Positions 1 to 7,881 of a stretch of 64,000 bases of DNA are shown here, piece by piece. Source of the stretch: Aquisediminimonas profunda. Lineage in GTDB: Bacteria > Pseudomonadota > Alphaproteobacteria > Sphingomonadales > Sphingomonadaceae. The notes beneath the pieces were generated by a model. It was given only the letters and a program-made list of their open reading frames with translations. It was not told where the DNA came from and searched no databases. Positions within the stretch are counted from its first letter, which is position 1; the number at the start of each line of letters is the position of its first letter. The DNA lies in NCBI RefSeq assembly GCF_019443285.1, contig NZ_CP080327.1, positions 2,228,001-2,292,000 on the forward strand. The letters run 5' to 3'. The translations under genes and the position numbers were made by a program.

Positions 1-174
1 GATCCATTTACCAGCCGCAAGGTGCCAGCTGGTGTCACCATCACCCAAAGCAGACGTCAAAATCGAAAAATAGGCAAAGACAAGGAGTAAAACGATGAAC
101 AAGTGCAGCAGGTCGCGCATCGCCAAATCGATGCTGGCCGCATCTCGCTGCGTCTTGCCTGAATCACGCCCCAT
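1..174 (-). CDS. N-terminal part of a polytopic membrane protein (cut by window edge)
   Basis: Reading the minus strand from an ATG at 172-174 gives 58 codons with no stop before the window edge, so only the N-terminus is present. A run of six G about 10 bases upstream could serve as ribosome binding site. The product has a short polar, basic N-terminus and a hydrophobic segment at about residues 21-42, followed by the motif GDGDTSWHLAAGKWI. A 'DTxWHIAAGxWI' pattern after the first helix is, from memory, seen in large multi-spanning membrane proteins of unknown or glycosyltransferase-like function. The family is an inference; the rest of the gene lies outside. It is transcribed away from the pilus locus. 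Confidence 0.6.
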   Translation of the reverse strand, partial: MGRDSGKTQRDAASIDLAMRDLLHLFIVLLLVFAYFSILTSALGDGDTSWHLAAGKWI

Positions 175-549
175 TCTTTGCCCCCCCGCGCGATCGCATT
201 TCGGCAGAATGGCAATGATTGTCAAACCTCCCAGGATCGTCGCGAATGCCGTCTATAACTAAAGTTATAAGTCACTGATTCGCTTGGGAAAATTGTCAAT
301 TTGTCAGTATTTATAGTTAACTGGTTAACACGCTGAAAACTAAATCATTGTAAAGAAACGATTAAATAAATGTCATTTGACTCGCTTTGGCGGAAGAGGT
401 TCCCTCAGCGTGAGCGAAGTGGTTCGTCTTTGGCAGGGTAGGCAAAAGCATATTGCCGCCGCGGTCGCCAAGAACCGAAGGCCCCTCCATTTTAGCTTGG
501 TGCTTCAGTCTGCCGGAGGAGCTGGCAGCGAGAAACAAGGGGTATTGTT
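175..549. promoter_or_regulatory. AT-rich intergenic region upstream of the Tad pilus locus
   Basis: This 375-base gap has no credible ORF. Its centre (about 250-375) is much richer in A+T than the genes around it. It contains a perfect 7-bp inverted repeat (254-269) and a GTTAAC-TG-GTTAAC repeat at 316-329. It must hold the promoter of the first pilin gene and probably that of the leftward membrane protein gene. TTGTCA occurs at 293-298 and 301-306, but I could not pair it with a convincing -10 box. The 375-540 part looks like a long untranslated leader. Confidence 0.5.
254..269. promoter_or_regulatory. Perfect inverted repeat, possible operator upstream of pilin genes
   Basis: TATAACT-AA-AGTTATA is a perfect dyad of two 7-base arms with a 2-base spacer. 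It lies about 280 bases before the first pilin start and 80 bases before the leftward gene. It may be an operator for a dimeric regulator. No regulator family is identified from the sequence. Confidence 0.35.
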
Positions 550-750
550 ATGACAAAAATTCTTTCAAGTCTGTGGACGGATGAAAGCGGCGCTTCGGCC
601 GCTGAATATGCGCTGATCCTTGCAATCGTCGGCAGCGCTATTGCGCTGGCGGCTATCGGCTTGGGCAACGCAATTTCGACCCGTATGAACGCAGCATCCA
701 CTTGCATCGCGTCAACCAACTCAACTTCATACAACGCGAACTGCCCGTAA
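550..750 (+). CDS. Flp/Tad type IVb pilin, copy 1
   Basis: A 66-residue prepilin, the main fibre subunit of the Tad pilus. The short leader ends at Gly14 and is followed by the Flp processing pattern, with Glu at +5 and Tyr at +6 (GASAAEYALI), the site cut by the CpaA/TadV peptidase encoded at 13082. A single hydrophobic helix spans about residues 20-40. The C-terminus carries two cysteines, Cys52 and Cys65, which could close a disulfide loop after export. The ATG is preceded by an AAGGGG-like binding site. It heads the pilus locus and is followed by a hairpin and a second, nearly identical copy. Confidence 0.95.
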   Translation: MTKILSSLWTDESGASAAEYALILAIVGSAIALAAIGLGNAISTRMNAASTCIASTNSTSYNANCP

Positions 751-760
751 GCAGGTCCAG

Positions 761-793
761 GTGACTGGCTGCTTGTCTTGCGCAGCCAGTCAC
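761..793 (+). terminator. Hairpin between the two pilin genes
   Basis: GTGACTGGCTGC (761-772) and GCAGCCAGTCAC (782-793) are perfect 12-base complementary arms around a 9-base loop. There is no T run after it, so it is more likely an mRNA-stabilising or attenuating hairpin than a full intrinsic terminator. Confidence 0.6.
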
Positions 794-840
794 TTGATCG
801 CGCCGTTTGGAGCAAGATGCTAAATTAGGGGTAATTTACC

Positions 841-1041
841 ATGACAAATCTTATCAGGAATCTTTGGACTGACGAAAGCGGCGCTTCAGCCGCCGAATAT
901 GCGCTGATCTTGGCAATTGTTGGCAGCGCGATTGCGCTTGCGGCGATCGGTCTGGGTAATGCGATTTCCACTCGCATGAACAAGGCCTCAACCTGCATCG
1001 CGTCGACGAACTCGACAGCTTACAACGCGAACTGCCCATAA
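841..1041 (+). CDS. Flp/Tad type IVb pilin, copy 2
   Basis: A second 66-residue Flp prepilin. It differs from the upstream copy only in the leader (residues 3-7), at residue 48 (Lys for Ala) and at residue 60 (Ala for Ser). The processing site after Gly14, the hydrophobic helix and both cysteines (52 and 65) are conserved. The two genes diverge in DNA at many third codon positions, so the duplication is not recent and the protein is under purifying selection. A GGGG motif about 10 bases before the ATG is a plausible binding site. A hairpin follows and separates the pilins from the assembly genes. Confidence 0.95.
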   Translation: MTNLIRNLWTDESGASAAEYALILAIVGSAIALAAIGLGNAISTRMNKASTCIASTNSTAYNANCP

Positions 1042-1053
1042 TTGCGCAGTGAT

Positions 1054-1083
1054 ATGCTGGCCGGGCTTTGGCCTGGCCAGCAT
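1054..1083 (+). terminator. Hairpin after the second pilin gene
   Basis: ATGCTGGCC (1054-1062) pairs with GGCCAGCAT (1075-1083) around a 12-base loop. A weakly T-rich stretch follows (CATTTTG). It probably acts as a partial terminator or RNA stabiliser that keeps pilin mRNA above that of the assembly genes. Confidence 0.5.
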
Positions 1084-1128
1084 TCGCATTTTGAATACGT
1101 CTAACAATGTCAAAACGGGGGTAGCGGC

Positions 1129-2037
1129 ATGCCACAACAGCGATCTTTGATCGTACTCGGACTAGCAATCTTGCTTGGTCTGGTGGCCGTTTATTTGGCA
1201 AACGTGTATCTCGGCGGTGTCGAAAAGAAGCAGGAAGTTGTCCAGCAGGGCAATGTCAAAGTCGCTGTCGCCCGTGTGCCAATGGATTTCGGTACCGAGA
1301 TTACGCCCGATAAGGTCCAGATGGTGGACTTCCCGTCCGCCGCGGTGCCTCAAGGCACCTTTTCTTCGATCAGCACACTTCTTCCGATGAACAAGCGCCG
1401 CGTTGCGCTGCGGCCGATTTCCGTCAATGAACCCATCCTGGCCACAAACGTGTCAGGGGAGGGGGGACGTGCGGCGATTTCAGCTGTTTTGCGCGCAGAC
1501 ATGCGAGCGGCATCGGTTCGCGTCAATGATGTAGCCGGAGTGTCTGGCTTCGTGCTTCCGGGGGATACAGTCGACATATTGATCACGCGTTCTGTGCCTT
1601 CCGCGCAGGACGGCACACCGCAGCAGATTACGGATGTTCTTCTCCAGAATGTCCGTGTGATCGCGATTGACCAGAACGCGAACCAGAATGCGGAACAGCC
1701 GGTCATTTCTAAGACCGCAACATTCGAAGTCTCACAAGTTGATGCGCAAAAGCTCGCGCTTGGCCAGCAGGTGGGGACACTCAGCCTTGCACTTCGCAAC
1801 ATAGCTGATGAGGTCAACCCGGTCGTTCAGACCGTCGGATTGGAAGATTTGCGAGATGGCGCATATGGTGGCGGTTATCGCGCGCCGGGTCCGTCATACC
1901 TGCCATCGTCACCGCGCGGTTGGACTGCCTTTGGCAATGCAGCAGTCGCTCGCAAAAAGCGCAACCAGGTCACTGTGCAGATTGTCCGCGGAACTACCAA
2001 CACAAGCTATGAGGTACGCCGTCATGCAGGGTTTTAA
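1129..2037 (+). CDS. cpaB: Flp pilus assembly protein CpaB/RcpC
   Basis: 302 residues. An N-terminal membrane anchor (about residues 7-27) is followed by a SAF-type domain (about 45-110) and the RcpC/CpaB core, with the typical stretch VSGFVLPGDTVDILITR around residue 140. CpaB acts in the periplasm with the secretin CpaC and is needed for Tad pilus biogenesis. The C-terminus (after about 240) is rich in Gly, Pro and Ser and less conserved. The ATG has a CGGGGGT binding site 7-13 bases upstream. The end overlaps the start of cpaC by 14 bases, which suggests coupled translation. Confidence 0.93.
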   Translation: MPQQRSLIVLGLAILLGLVAVYLANVYLGGVEKKQEVVQQGNVKVAVARVPMDFGTEITPDKVQMVDFPSAAVPQGTFSSISTLLPMNKRRVALRPISVNEPILATNVSGEGGRAAISAVLRADMRAASVRVNDVAGVSGFVLPGDTVDILITRSVPSAQDGTPQQITDVLLQNVRVIAIDQNANQNAEQPVISKTATFEVSQVDAQKLALGQQVGTLSLALRNIADEVNPVVQTVGLEDLRDGAYGGGYRAPGPSYLPSSPRGWTAFGNAAVARKKRNQVTVQIVRGTTNTSYEVRRHAGF

Positions 2038-3541
2038 GCCAGTGCTGCGGGGCACTCTTTCGCTGCTCGCTCTCATTGCGGTTCCCGTGACCGCTGCGCA
2101 GGCGCAAGGCATTTCGGCGGTTGGCAATGCCGAAGCGCTTCATGCCGGGCAGCTAGATGTGCCAGTCAACAAGAGTCAGGTGATCCGTGCCAGTCGCCCG
2201 TTTGTGAAAGCACTGGTCGGCAATGCGGACATTGCAGACATTCTGCCGATGACGAACAGCTCGCTTTATGTGCTCGGCAAGAAGATCGGCACGACGAGCC
2301 TGACAATGTATGACAGAAACAACAACCTGGTGTCGGTTGTCGATATCGCAGTTGGGCCGGATGTGGTTTCGCTGCGGCGCCAACTGGCCGACCTTCTGCC
2401 GAACGAGAAGATCGGGGCGACCGTCTCGAACGACTCCGTGGTTCTCTCCGGGACCGTGTCGAGCGGGCCCGCAGTCGAGCGCGCCCGCCAGATTGCCGCG
2501 ACCTATGCCCCCGACAAGGTTGTGAACATGCTGTCCGTCGGCGCTTCGCAGCAGGTCATGCTTGAAGTTCGCTTTTCCGAAGTCGCGCGTTCGGTTGGCA
2601 AGCAGCTCGGGTTCAATCACGCTTTCAGTTCTGACAGCGGACGGGTTGTCGGCGGCATTGGCAATACGGCCCCATCGACGGCACTCCTTTCAGACAAGAA
2701 TGGCCGTCCAATCGTCGATCTGAGCGGCATTCTGAATGCGTTCGGGATCGCTGCGGGCAATTACAGTATTGGCAGTCTGAACATCACGTCAGCACTGGAT
2801 GCTTTGGAACGCAAGGGTGTCGTCAAGACACTGGCGGAGCCGACGTTGATTGCACTCTCAGGAGAAACCGCGTCCTTCCTCGCAGGCGGCGAGTTTCCGA
2901 TCCCGGTTTCGCAGGGTGGCAACGGCGGTGGTGGCAGTGGTGCTGGCGGCGGGAACAACAATGGTGGCAACGCGATCACAATCGAGTTCAAGCCATTCGG
3001 TGTCAGTCTTGGTTTCACACCAACCGTGCTTGATGATGGCATCATCAACCTGATTGTCGCGCCCGAAGTCAGCTCGATTGATCCATCCGCCTCGATCTCG
3101 GTAAACGGCTTGGTCATTCCGGGCCTGCAGACCCGCCGGGCGAAGACAACGCTTGAGCTGCGTGACGGCCAGTCTTTTGCCATTGCCGGTCTGCTGCGCA
3201 AGGATTTCAGCGACACGGTTCGACAATTTCCCATCCTGGGTTCCATTCCGATCATCGGATCCCTGTTCCGCTCGACGGGGTTCCAGAAGGATGAAACTGA
3301 ACTCGTGATCATCGTAACGCCAAGACTGGTCAAGCCAATGAGGCCCGAAGATGTGCGGTTGCCAACGGACCGGGTACAAAACCCGCACGAACTTGACCTG
3401 TTCCTGAGAGGGCGGACTGATCAAGCCGTGGGTACAGATCTGACCAATCCAGATGCACCACCGCCTGAAGCAAAGCGGGGCAAGGCAGCACCGGCCAAGG
3501 CTGCCACCGGGCTTGAAGGGGAGACCGGCCATGAATTCTAA
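2024..3541 (+). CDS. cpaC: Flp pilus secretin CpaC
   Basis: 505 residues; the outer-membrane ring through which the pilus passes. The start at ATG 2024 is chosen because GAGGT lies 8 bases before it and a signal peptide follows at once (residues 1 to about 28, ending AAQAQG). An N-terminal secretin domain and a BON-like segment (about 110-165) precede the secretin core, which carries the hallmark motif PILGSIPIIGSLFRS near residue 405. A Gly/Asn-rich stretch (about residues 299-318) interrupts the core. The C-terminal tail is Ala/Lys/Pro-rich. The last 11 bases overlap the next gene. Confidence 0.95.
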   Translation: MQGFKPVLRGTLSLLALIAVPVTAAQAQGISAVGNAEALHAGQLDVPVNKSQVIRASRPFVKALVGNADIADILPMTNSSLYVLGKKIGTTSLTMYDRNNNLVSVVDIAVGPDVVSLRRQLADLLPNEKIGATVSNDSVVLSGTVSSGPAVERARQIAATYAPDKVVNMLSVGASQQVMLEVRFSEVARSVGKQLGFNHAFSSDSGRVVGGIGNTAPSTALLSDKNGRPIVDLSGILNAFGIAAGNYSIGSLNITSALDALERKGVVKTLAEPTLIALSGETASFLAGGEFPIPVSQGGNGGGGSGAGGGNNNGGNAITIEFKPFGVSLGFTPTVLDDGIINLIVAPEVSSIDPSASISVNGLVIPGLQTRRAKTTLELRDGQSFAIAGLLRKDFSDTVRQFPILGSIPIIGSLFRSTGFQKDETELVIIVTPRLVKPMRPEDVRLPTDRVQNPHELDLFLRGRTDQAVGTDLTNPDAPPPEAKRGKAAPAKAATGLEGETGHEF

Positions 3542-3842
3542 GTTCCTAGCGGTATTCGCCCTTTCAGGCGCAGCCTTGGCTATCAGCGGTTGCACGCCGA
3601 ATGACACGACGATGGGCGGTGCGCTGAAACACAATGTCGCTGTTCAGACAATCGATCCCGATCCTGATTATGACGGAGACAAGATCGAAGGCGGCGATGG
3701 AACGCATGCCGCGGCTGCAACCGCTCGCTACCTGAAAGGATCTGTCAAAGAACCGGTGACCCTTACGACGACTGCGGGAAGTGGCGCCGGCTCGGGAGGG
3801 AGTTCAGGCTCAAGCAGCGGCACGGGCTCTGGACCACGCTAA
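3531..3842 (+). CDS. Small lipoprotein of the tad locus
   Basis: 103 residues. The N-terminus is a lipoprotein signal (MNSKFLAVFALSGAALAISGC) with the lipidated cysteine at about residue 21. The rest is acidic, with DPDPDYDGDKIEGGDG near the middle and a Gly/Ser/Thr-rich tail. It sits where CpaD is found in Caulobacter, but it is about half the usual CpaD length and shows no CpaD similarity I can recognise. A role as a secretin-associated pilotin or outer-membrane partner is inferred from position only. The start overlaps the cpaC end by 11 bases in another frame. Confidence 0.75.
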   Translation: MNSKFLAVFALSGAALAISGCTPNDTTMGGALKHNVAVQTIDPDPDYDGDKIEGGDGTHAAAATARYLKGSVKEPVTLTTTAGSGAGSGGSSGSSSGTGSGPR

Positions 3843-3854
3843 AGGAGATGAACG

Positions 3855-5513
3855 GTGTTACGGTCGGTGATCGGACAAGGTGCAAGGAATGAAAGCGGCG
3901 CAGTCGCGTCAACTGTTGCCCTCTCTCTCTTCGGCCTGATTGCTGTTGGCGGACTTGCGGTCGATTATGCCCGCATGGCCGCGCTTGATACCGAACTCCA
4001 GCAGGCCGCGGACCAGGCAGCATTGGCTGCTGCCAGCCAGCTCAACGGTCAATCCGGCGCTTGCAGTCGTGCGGTCATCGCTGCGCGCGACCTGCTGGAA
4101 AACAAGACGAAGTTCGGAAACGACGGTGGCGGATATGACGTCACAATCCCGAATCAGACGGCCAATAGTGGCTGCGGGACCGGCGGGGACAAGATCAAGT
4201 TTTACAGCGCCTATACTAACAACTCCAGCAACACCGTCACGACTGATCCTCTCGCTGCGAAGTTCGTCAGTGTAACAGTCAATACGCGCAAGGCGGTCTA
4301 TGCGCTGACGCCGATCATGGCGCTCTTCAATTCGACCATGGGAGGGACTGCGGTTGCTGGTCTGGGATCCGCGATATGCAAGGTGCCGCCGGTGATGATC
4401 TGCAATCCGCAGGAGACCGGGGGCAATACTTCGTTCGATGCTGCCGGTTTGATTGGTAAGGGCCTGAAGCTTGTTTCAGTTGGCAATGGCGGTAGCTGGG
4501 CGCCTGGCAATTTTGGTTATCTGAATACGGGTGGTGGAAGTAACGGTGCACCAGGTTTGCGCGAGGCGCTGGGCTGGACAGCCGCGCCCGGGGATTGCCT
4601 TCCCCAAACGGGTGTCGACACCAAACCCGGAGCGACGGTTAGCGTGACCGATGCCCTGAATACGCGTTTCGATATCTATGACAGCAATCAATCTTGCCCA
4701 AGTGGCGGCAATTGTCCGGCCTCCATCAATTCGGTGAAGGATCTTTTGCGCCCGAACAATGCAAACGGCAACAACGCGTGCCGGATACATAATTCGGGCT
4801 GGCAAGAGGCCTCTCCCGACAACAAGCTCTATCTGCCCAATTCTACCAATGCCCTGACGCCTTCTACGCTGACGCCTGATGTAATGGGCCACCCGCGCGA
4901 CATGTGCCATGCCGCAGACAGCGGCGCGGCGAACTATTGCTCGGGACCAATCGGCACGGGAGCTTGGGATCGGGACACGTATTTTCGCACGAATTACGGT
5001 TGGAATACGAGTCAATGGCAGGCGAATGTCCAAACCGGATCAAGTCCGATTGCAGCACCGGCGTCGGCGACACGGTATCAGGTCTATAGTTGGGAAATTG
5101 CCAATCGCGGCAGTACAATTGGCGGCGTTGTAATCTTGTCGACGCGTTCAGTTGGTAGCCTGCGTGACCATGATGCGCCGGTCTGCAGCAATATCCAGAC
5201 GCCCAGCTATGGAACCGGCACGGTGCCGGGAGCGACAACTGTCGATCGTCGAAGGATCTCTGTTGCAGTGGTCAACTGCACGGCAAATAGTGTCAATGGC
5301 GCGTCGACTAACGTTCCGGTTGCCAAATGGGTTGACGTTTTCCTTGTAGAGCCATCGCTTAATCGCGGAGCCGCGTCGTCGGGCACCCATGCTCGTTCTG
5401 GCACAAATGCGGGAGATGTCTACGTCGAGGTGATTGGCGAAACAGCATCGGGTGCTGCGGGCCAGACCGCCGGGCAAGTCATCCGCCGCGACAAGCCGTA
5501 TCTGATAGAATAG
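3855..5513 (+). CDS. TadG-like pilus assembly protein
   Basis: 552 residues. It starts at GTG 3855, with AGGAG 9 bases upstream. The N-terminus (NESGAVASTVALSLFGLIAV) resembles the TadG/TadE class: a short polar leader ending in a Gly-Ala junction and one membrane helix, then residues typical of TadG (VDYARMAALDTELQQAADQA). The long C-terminal region is secreted, rich in Asn, Gly and Ser, with several cysteines. No von Willebrand A metal site is visible, unlike the second TadG-like gene at 40981. It is probably a periplasmic or envelope component of the Tad machine. Confidence 0.85.
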   Translation: MLRSVIGQGARNESGAVASTVALSLFGLIAVGGLAVDYARMAALDTELQQAADQAALAAASQLNGQSGACSRAVIAARDLLENKTKFGNDGGGYDVTIPNQTANSGCGTGGDKIKFYSAYTNNSSNTVTTDPLAAKFVSVTVNTRKAVYALTPIMALFNSTMGGTAVAGLGSAICKVPPVMICNPQETGGNTSFDAAGLIGKGLKLVSVGNGGSWAPGNFGYLNTGGGSNGAPGLREALGWTAAPGDCLPQTGVDTKPGATVSVTDALNTRFDIYDSNQSCPSGGNCPASINSVKDLLRPNNANGNNACRIHNSGWQEASPDNKLYLPNSTNALTPSTLTPDVMGHPRDMCHAADSGAANYCSGPIGTGAWDRDTYFRTNYGWNTSQWQANVQTGSSPIAAPASATRYQVYSWEIANRGSTIGGVVILSTRSVGSLRDHDAPVCSNIQTPSYGTGTVPGATTVDRRRISVAVVNCTANSVNGASTNVPVAKWVDVFLVEPSLNRGAASSGTHARSGTNAGDVYVEVIGETASGAAGQTAGQVIRRDKPYLIE

Positions 5514-5516
5514 CAG

Positions 5517-6035
5517 ATGTTTTGGCGCATCCTTCATGACCTGCGTTCTGCCCGTTCGGGGGTCGCTGCTGCTGAAATGGCGCTGGTTACGCCGTTTCTG
5601 CTCGTCATGATGTTTGCCGTGAGCGAAACCGGTTACTATTTTTACAGTCAGCATGTCGTCGTTACGGCTGTGCGGGATGGTGCGCGTTACGCTTCGCGCC
5701 TGTCATTTACCAACTATCCTTGCCCCAGCGGGTCTATCCCTGGGGGCACCGTCACCAATATCAAGAATGTTACAATGACAGGCGCCTTGTCAGGCGGCGT
5801 CCAAAGGCTTGCCGGATGGTCCAATCTCAGCACGATTACGGTAGAAATGGCTTGCGGCACTACGGAACTAACTGGCACTGACAAGGGGATTTATACCGGC
5901 TTGACCGGTGGTGTCCCCGTGGTGACAGTGACGGCAACCGTGCCTTACAAGGCGCTTTTCAGCCAAGTCGGCCTTTCCAATTCTCCATCTCTAGTCTTGT
6001 CAGCTTCATCGCAAATTCCGGTGATGGGCATATGA
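5517..6035 (+). CDS. TadE-like pseudopilin 1
   Basis: 172 residues. The N-terminal TadE signature SGVAAAEMALVTPFLLVMMF has a Gly leader end, a Glu in the first turn of the helix and a single membrane segment (about residues 17-40), followed by a secreted globular part. TadE-type pseudopilins are processed by the same prepilin peptidase as Flp pilins and are needed for pilus assembly. The gene starts 3 bases after the TadG-like stop and its end overlaps the next gene in ATGA. Confidence 0.9.
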   Translation: MFWRILHDLRSARSGVAAAEMALVTPFLLVMMFAVSETGYYFYSQHVVVTAVRDGARYASRLSFTNYPCPSGSIPGGTVTNIKNVTMTGALSGGVQRLAGWSNLSTITVEMACGTTELTGTDKGIYTGLTGGVPVVTVTATVPYKALFSQVGLSNSPSLVLSASSQIPVMGI

Positions 6036-6661
6036 TCGGGATCTTGAAAAGCATCCTGAAATCCCGGACCGGCGGATCTGCGGCAGAGTTCACACTTGTC
6101 CTGCCCGTGCTCCTGCTTTTTCTCCTTGGCATTGTTGACGCTTGCAGACTGATATGGACGGTCAACCAGGCGGAAAAGGCGACGCAGGCTGGCGTGCGCT
6201 ATGCGGTGGTTACTGCCCCTGTCGCCAGCAGTTTGACGAGTTTCAGCTTTTTGAATTGGGGTGGCACCTTGACCCAAGGCGATCCCATTCCTGCAAACTA
6301 TGGAACAATGACCTGCACAAGAACCGGTGCTGCTGATCCGGTCTGTCAATGGACAGGAACTGCCGCCTGGGCGACAACGCCGGTCTCTCCCCAGGCATTT
6401 ACCAACATCACGTTGCGCATGGCCTATATGTTGCCGAGTCTGACGGGAGATAATGTCGTCATCACGTACAGCCCTACCGATCTCGGCTTCGCAGGTGATC
6501 CGAACGGAGCTGATGCAGCGCCTCTGGTCACGGTTAGCCTCCGGAACGTAACGTTTAAGCCCTTGGTGTTACAATTGTTTAGGGGTGCTGCGAGCATACC
6601 ACTACCCGACTTTCGGGCGTCTTTGACGCTTGAAGACGCGGCCGGCAGTGAATCGAATTAG
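6032..6661 (+). CDS. TadE/TadF-like pseudopilin 2
   Basis: 209 residues. The N-terminus has the TadE signature GGSAAEFTLVLPVLLLFLLG, with the conserved Glu and one membrane helix (about residues 15-37), then QAEKATQAGVRYAVV, typical of the family. It occupies the TadF position after TadE. ATG 6032 overlaps the preceding stop (ATGA), so the two pseudopilins are probably translated as a pair. Confidence 0.9.
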   Translation: MIGILKSILKSRTGGSAAEFTLVLPVLLLFLLGIVDACRLIWTVNQAEKATQAGVRYAVVTAPVASSLTSFSFLNWGGTLTQGDPIPANYGTMTCTRTGAADPVCQWTGTAAWATTPVSPQAFTNITLRMAYMLPSLTGDNVVITYSPTDLGFAGDPNGADAAPLVTVSLRNVTFKPLVLQLFRGAASIPLPDFRASLTLEDAAGSESN

Positions 6662-6672
6662 AGGTGAACTTT

Positions 6673-7878
6673 GTGAGTAAGATGGGAGAATCCGACATTT
6701 CCGGGAAAGACTGGAAAGTTCACAGGGAAGACGGCAGCGTCATTCTCGTGCTGTCCGAAGCGGAAACCGCAGCAGCAGGTGTGCTCGGCGGTGAGGTTGC
6801 CGATTTCGGGCTCATCATGCACATGTTGGCGGCCGACGCCCCCATTCCCGGCGAAGATATTGATCTCGCAAGCGTCCTGGTCGTCGAAGTGCGCGCGGAC
6901 GACGATGCGTCACTGAAACGTATTCTCTCACTGCAACATGACTATCCCCGCCTCAAGATTGTTGCCGCTGTCCGCGATGCGTCACTGCCGATCGTCCGCA
7001 CGCTTCTCCGCGCTGGCATAAGTGACGTTCTCTCGCTGCCGCTGAACCGTGATGAACTGACGGCATGTCTCCAGCAGATCCGGGACGACCTTGAAAAGTC
7101 GGTTGGCAAGGGGGCCGGGTTAGGGAAGGTTATCTCGATCGTGCGCAGCGTTGGCGGCGTTGGTGCCACAACAATCGCCACGCAGGCAGCCAGCCTGCAA
7201 GTCGCACGCGATGCGGCTGCTGGTCTTGAGACATGTCTCATCGACCTGGATCTCCAGTTCGGCGATGCGGCATCCTACCTCGGGCTTTCGCCAAAGCTGA
7301 CCATTGCGGACCTGATCGTGGCCGGTACGCGTGTCGACCGAGCCATGCTTCGTGCTGCAGCCGCGCAAACACCGGGCGGGCTCAATGTGATTGCGGCTCC
7401 GGTTGATATCATGCCGCTCGAATCTGCCAGCACTGATCAGATGTTCCAGCTCGTGGATCTGGCAACGCGGGAATTCGGAACAGTGTTCCTTGATCTGCCG
7501 GGAAGCTGGACCAATTGGTCCATGTCGCTTGTCGGCCGCTCGGATGCCATTATCCTTGTCGTAGAAATGACGGTTGCAAGCCTGAGACAAGCCCGCCGCC
7601 AACTGACCCTGCTTGCCGACCAGGGATTGCAATCGGTTCCGATCATGATTGTCGCAAATCGCGTTCAGAAAAAGCTGTTTCGGACCATCGATCTTGCTGA
7701 TGCAGAACGCGCGCTGGGGCATCCCGTGCAATACAGCGTGGCGAATGACTTTCCGCTCGTCAGTACAGCTCTGGATCAAGGTGTGGTGATTGGCGAGATC
7801 AAGTCCAACAGCAAAGTCGCAAAGAATCTGTCGTCGATCCTTGAGGCCTGCGACGAAATCATGAACCGGCTGGAGTAG
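6673..7878 (+). CDS. cpaE: CpaE/TadZ pilus localisation ATPase-like protein
   Basis: 401 residues from GTG 6673, chosen because GAGGTG lies 6 bases upstream; GTG 6664 is the alternative. An atypical receiver-like domain (about 20-140) precedes a ParA/MinD-type domain. CpaE places the Tad machine, at the cell pole in Caulobacter. The P-loop reads SVGGVGATT (about 159-167), so both the MinD-type signature lysine and the usual P-loop lysine are absent. A later stretch (VFLDLPGSWTNWS) is in the switch/Walker B position. The gene lies directly before cpaF, as in other tad loci. Confidence 0.92.
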   Translation: MSKMGESDISGKDWKVHREDGSVILVLSEAETAAAGVLGGEVADFGLIMHMLAADAPIPGEDIDLASVLVVEVRADDDASLKRILSLQHDYPRLKIVAAVRDASLPIVRTLLRAGISDVLSLPLNRDELTACLQQIRDDLEKSVGKGAGLGKVISIVRSVGGVGATTIATQAASLQVARDAAAGLETCLIDLDLQFGDAASYLGLSPKLTIADLIVAGTRVDRAMLRAAAAQTPGGLNVIAAPVDIMPLESASTDQMFQLVDLATREFGTVFLDLPGSWTNWSMSLVGRSDAIILVVEMTVASLRQARRQLTLLADQGLQSVPIMIVANRVQKKLFRTIDLADAERALGHPVQYSVANDFPLVSTALDQGVVIGEIKSNSKVAKNLSSILEACDEIMNRLE

Positions 7879-7881
7879 CGT

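Noticed and set aside
316-329. Possible CtrA site before the pilin genes
   Set aside because: The two TTAA half-sites are 4 bases apart, whereas CtrA sites need 7 bases (TTAA-N7-TTAA).
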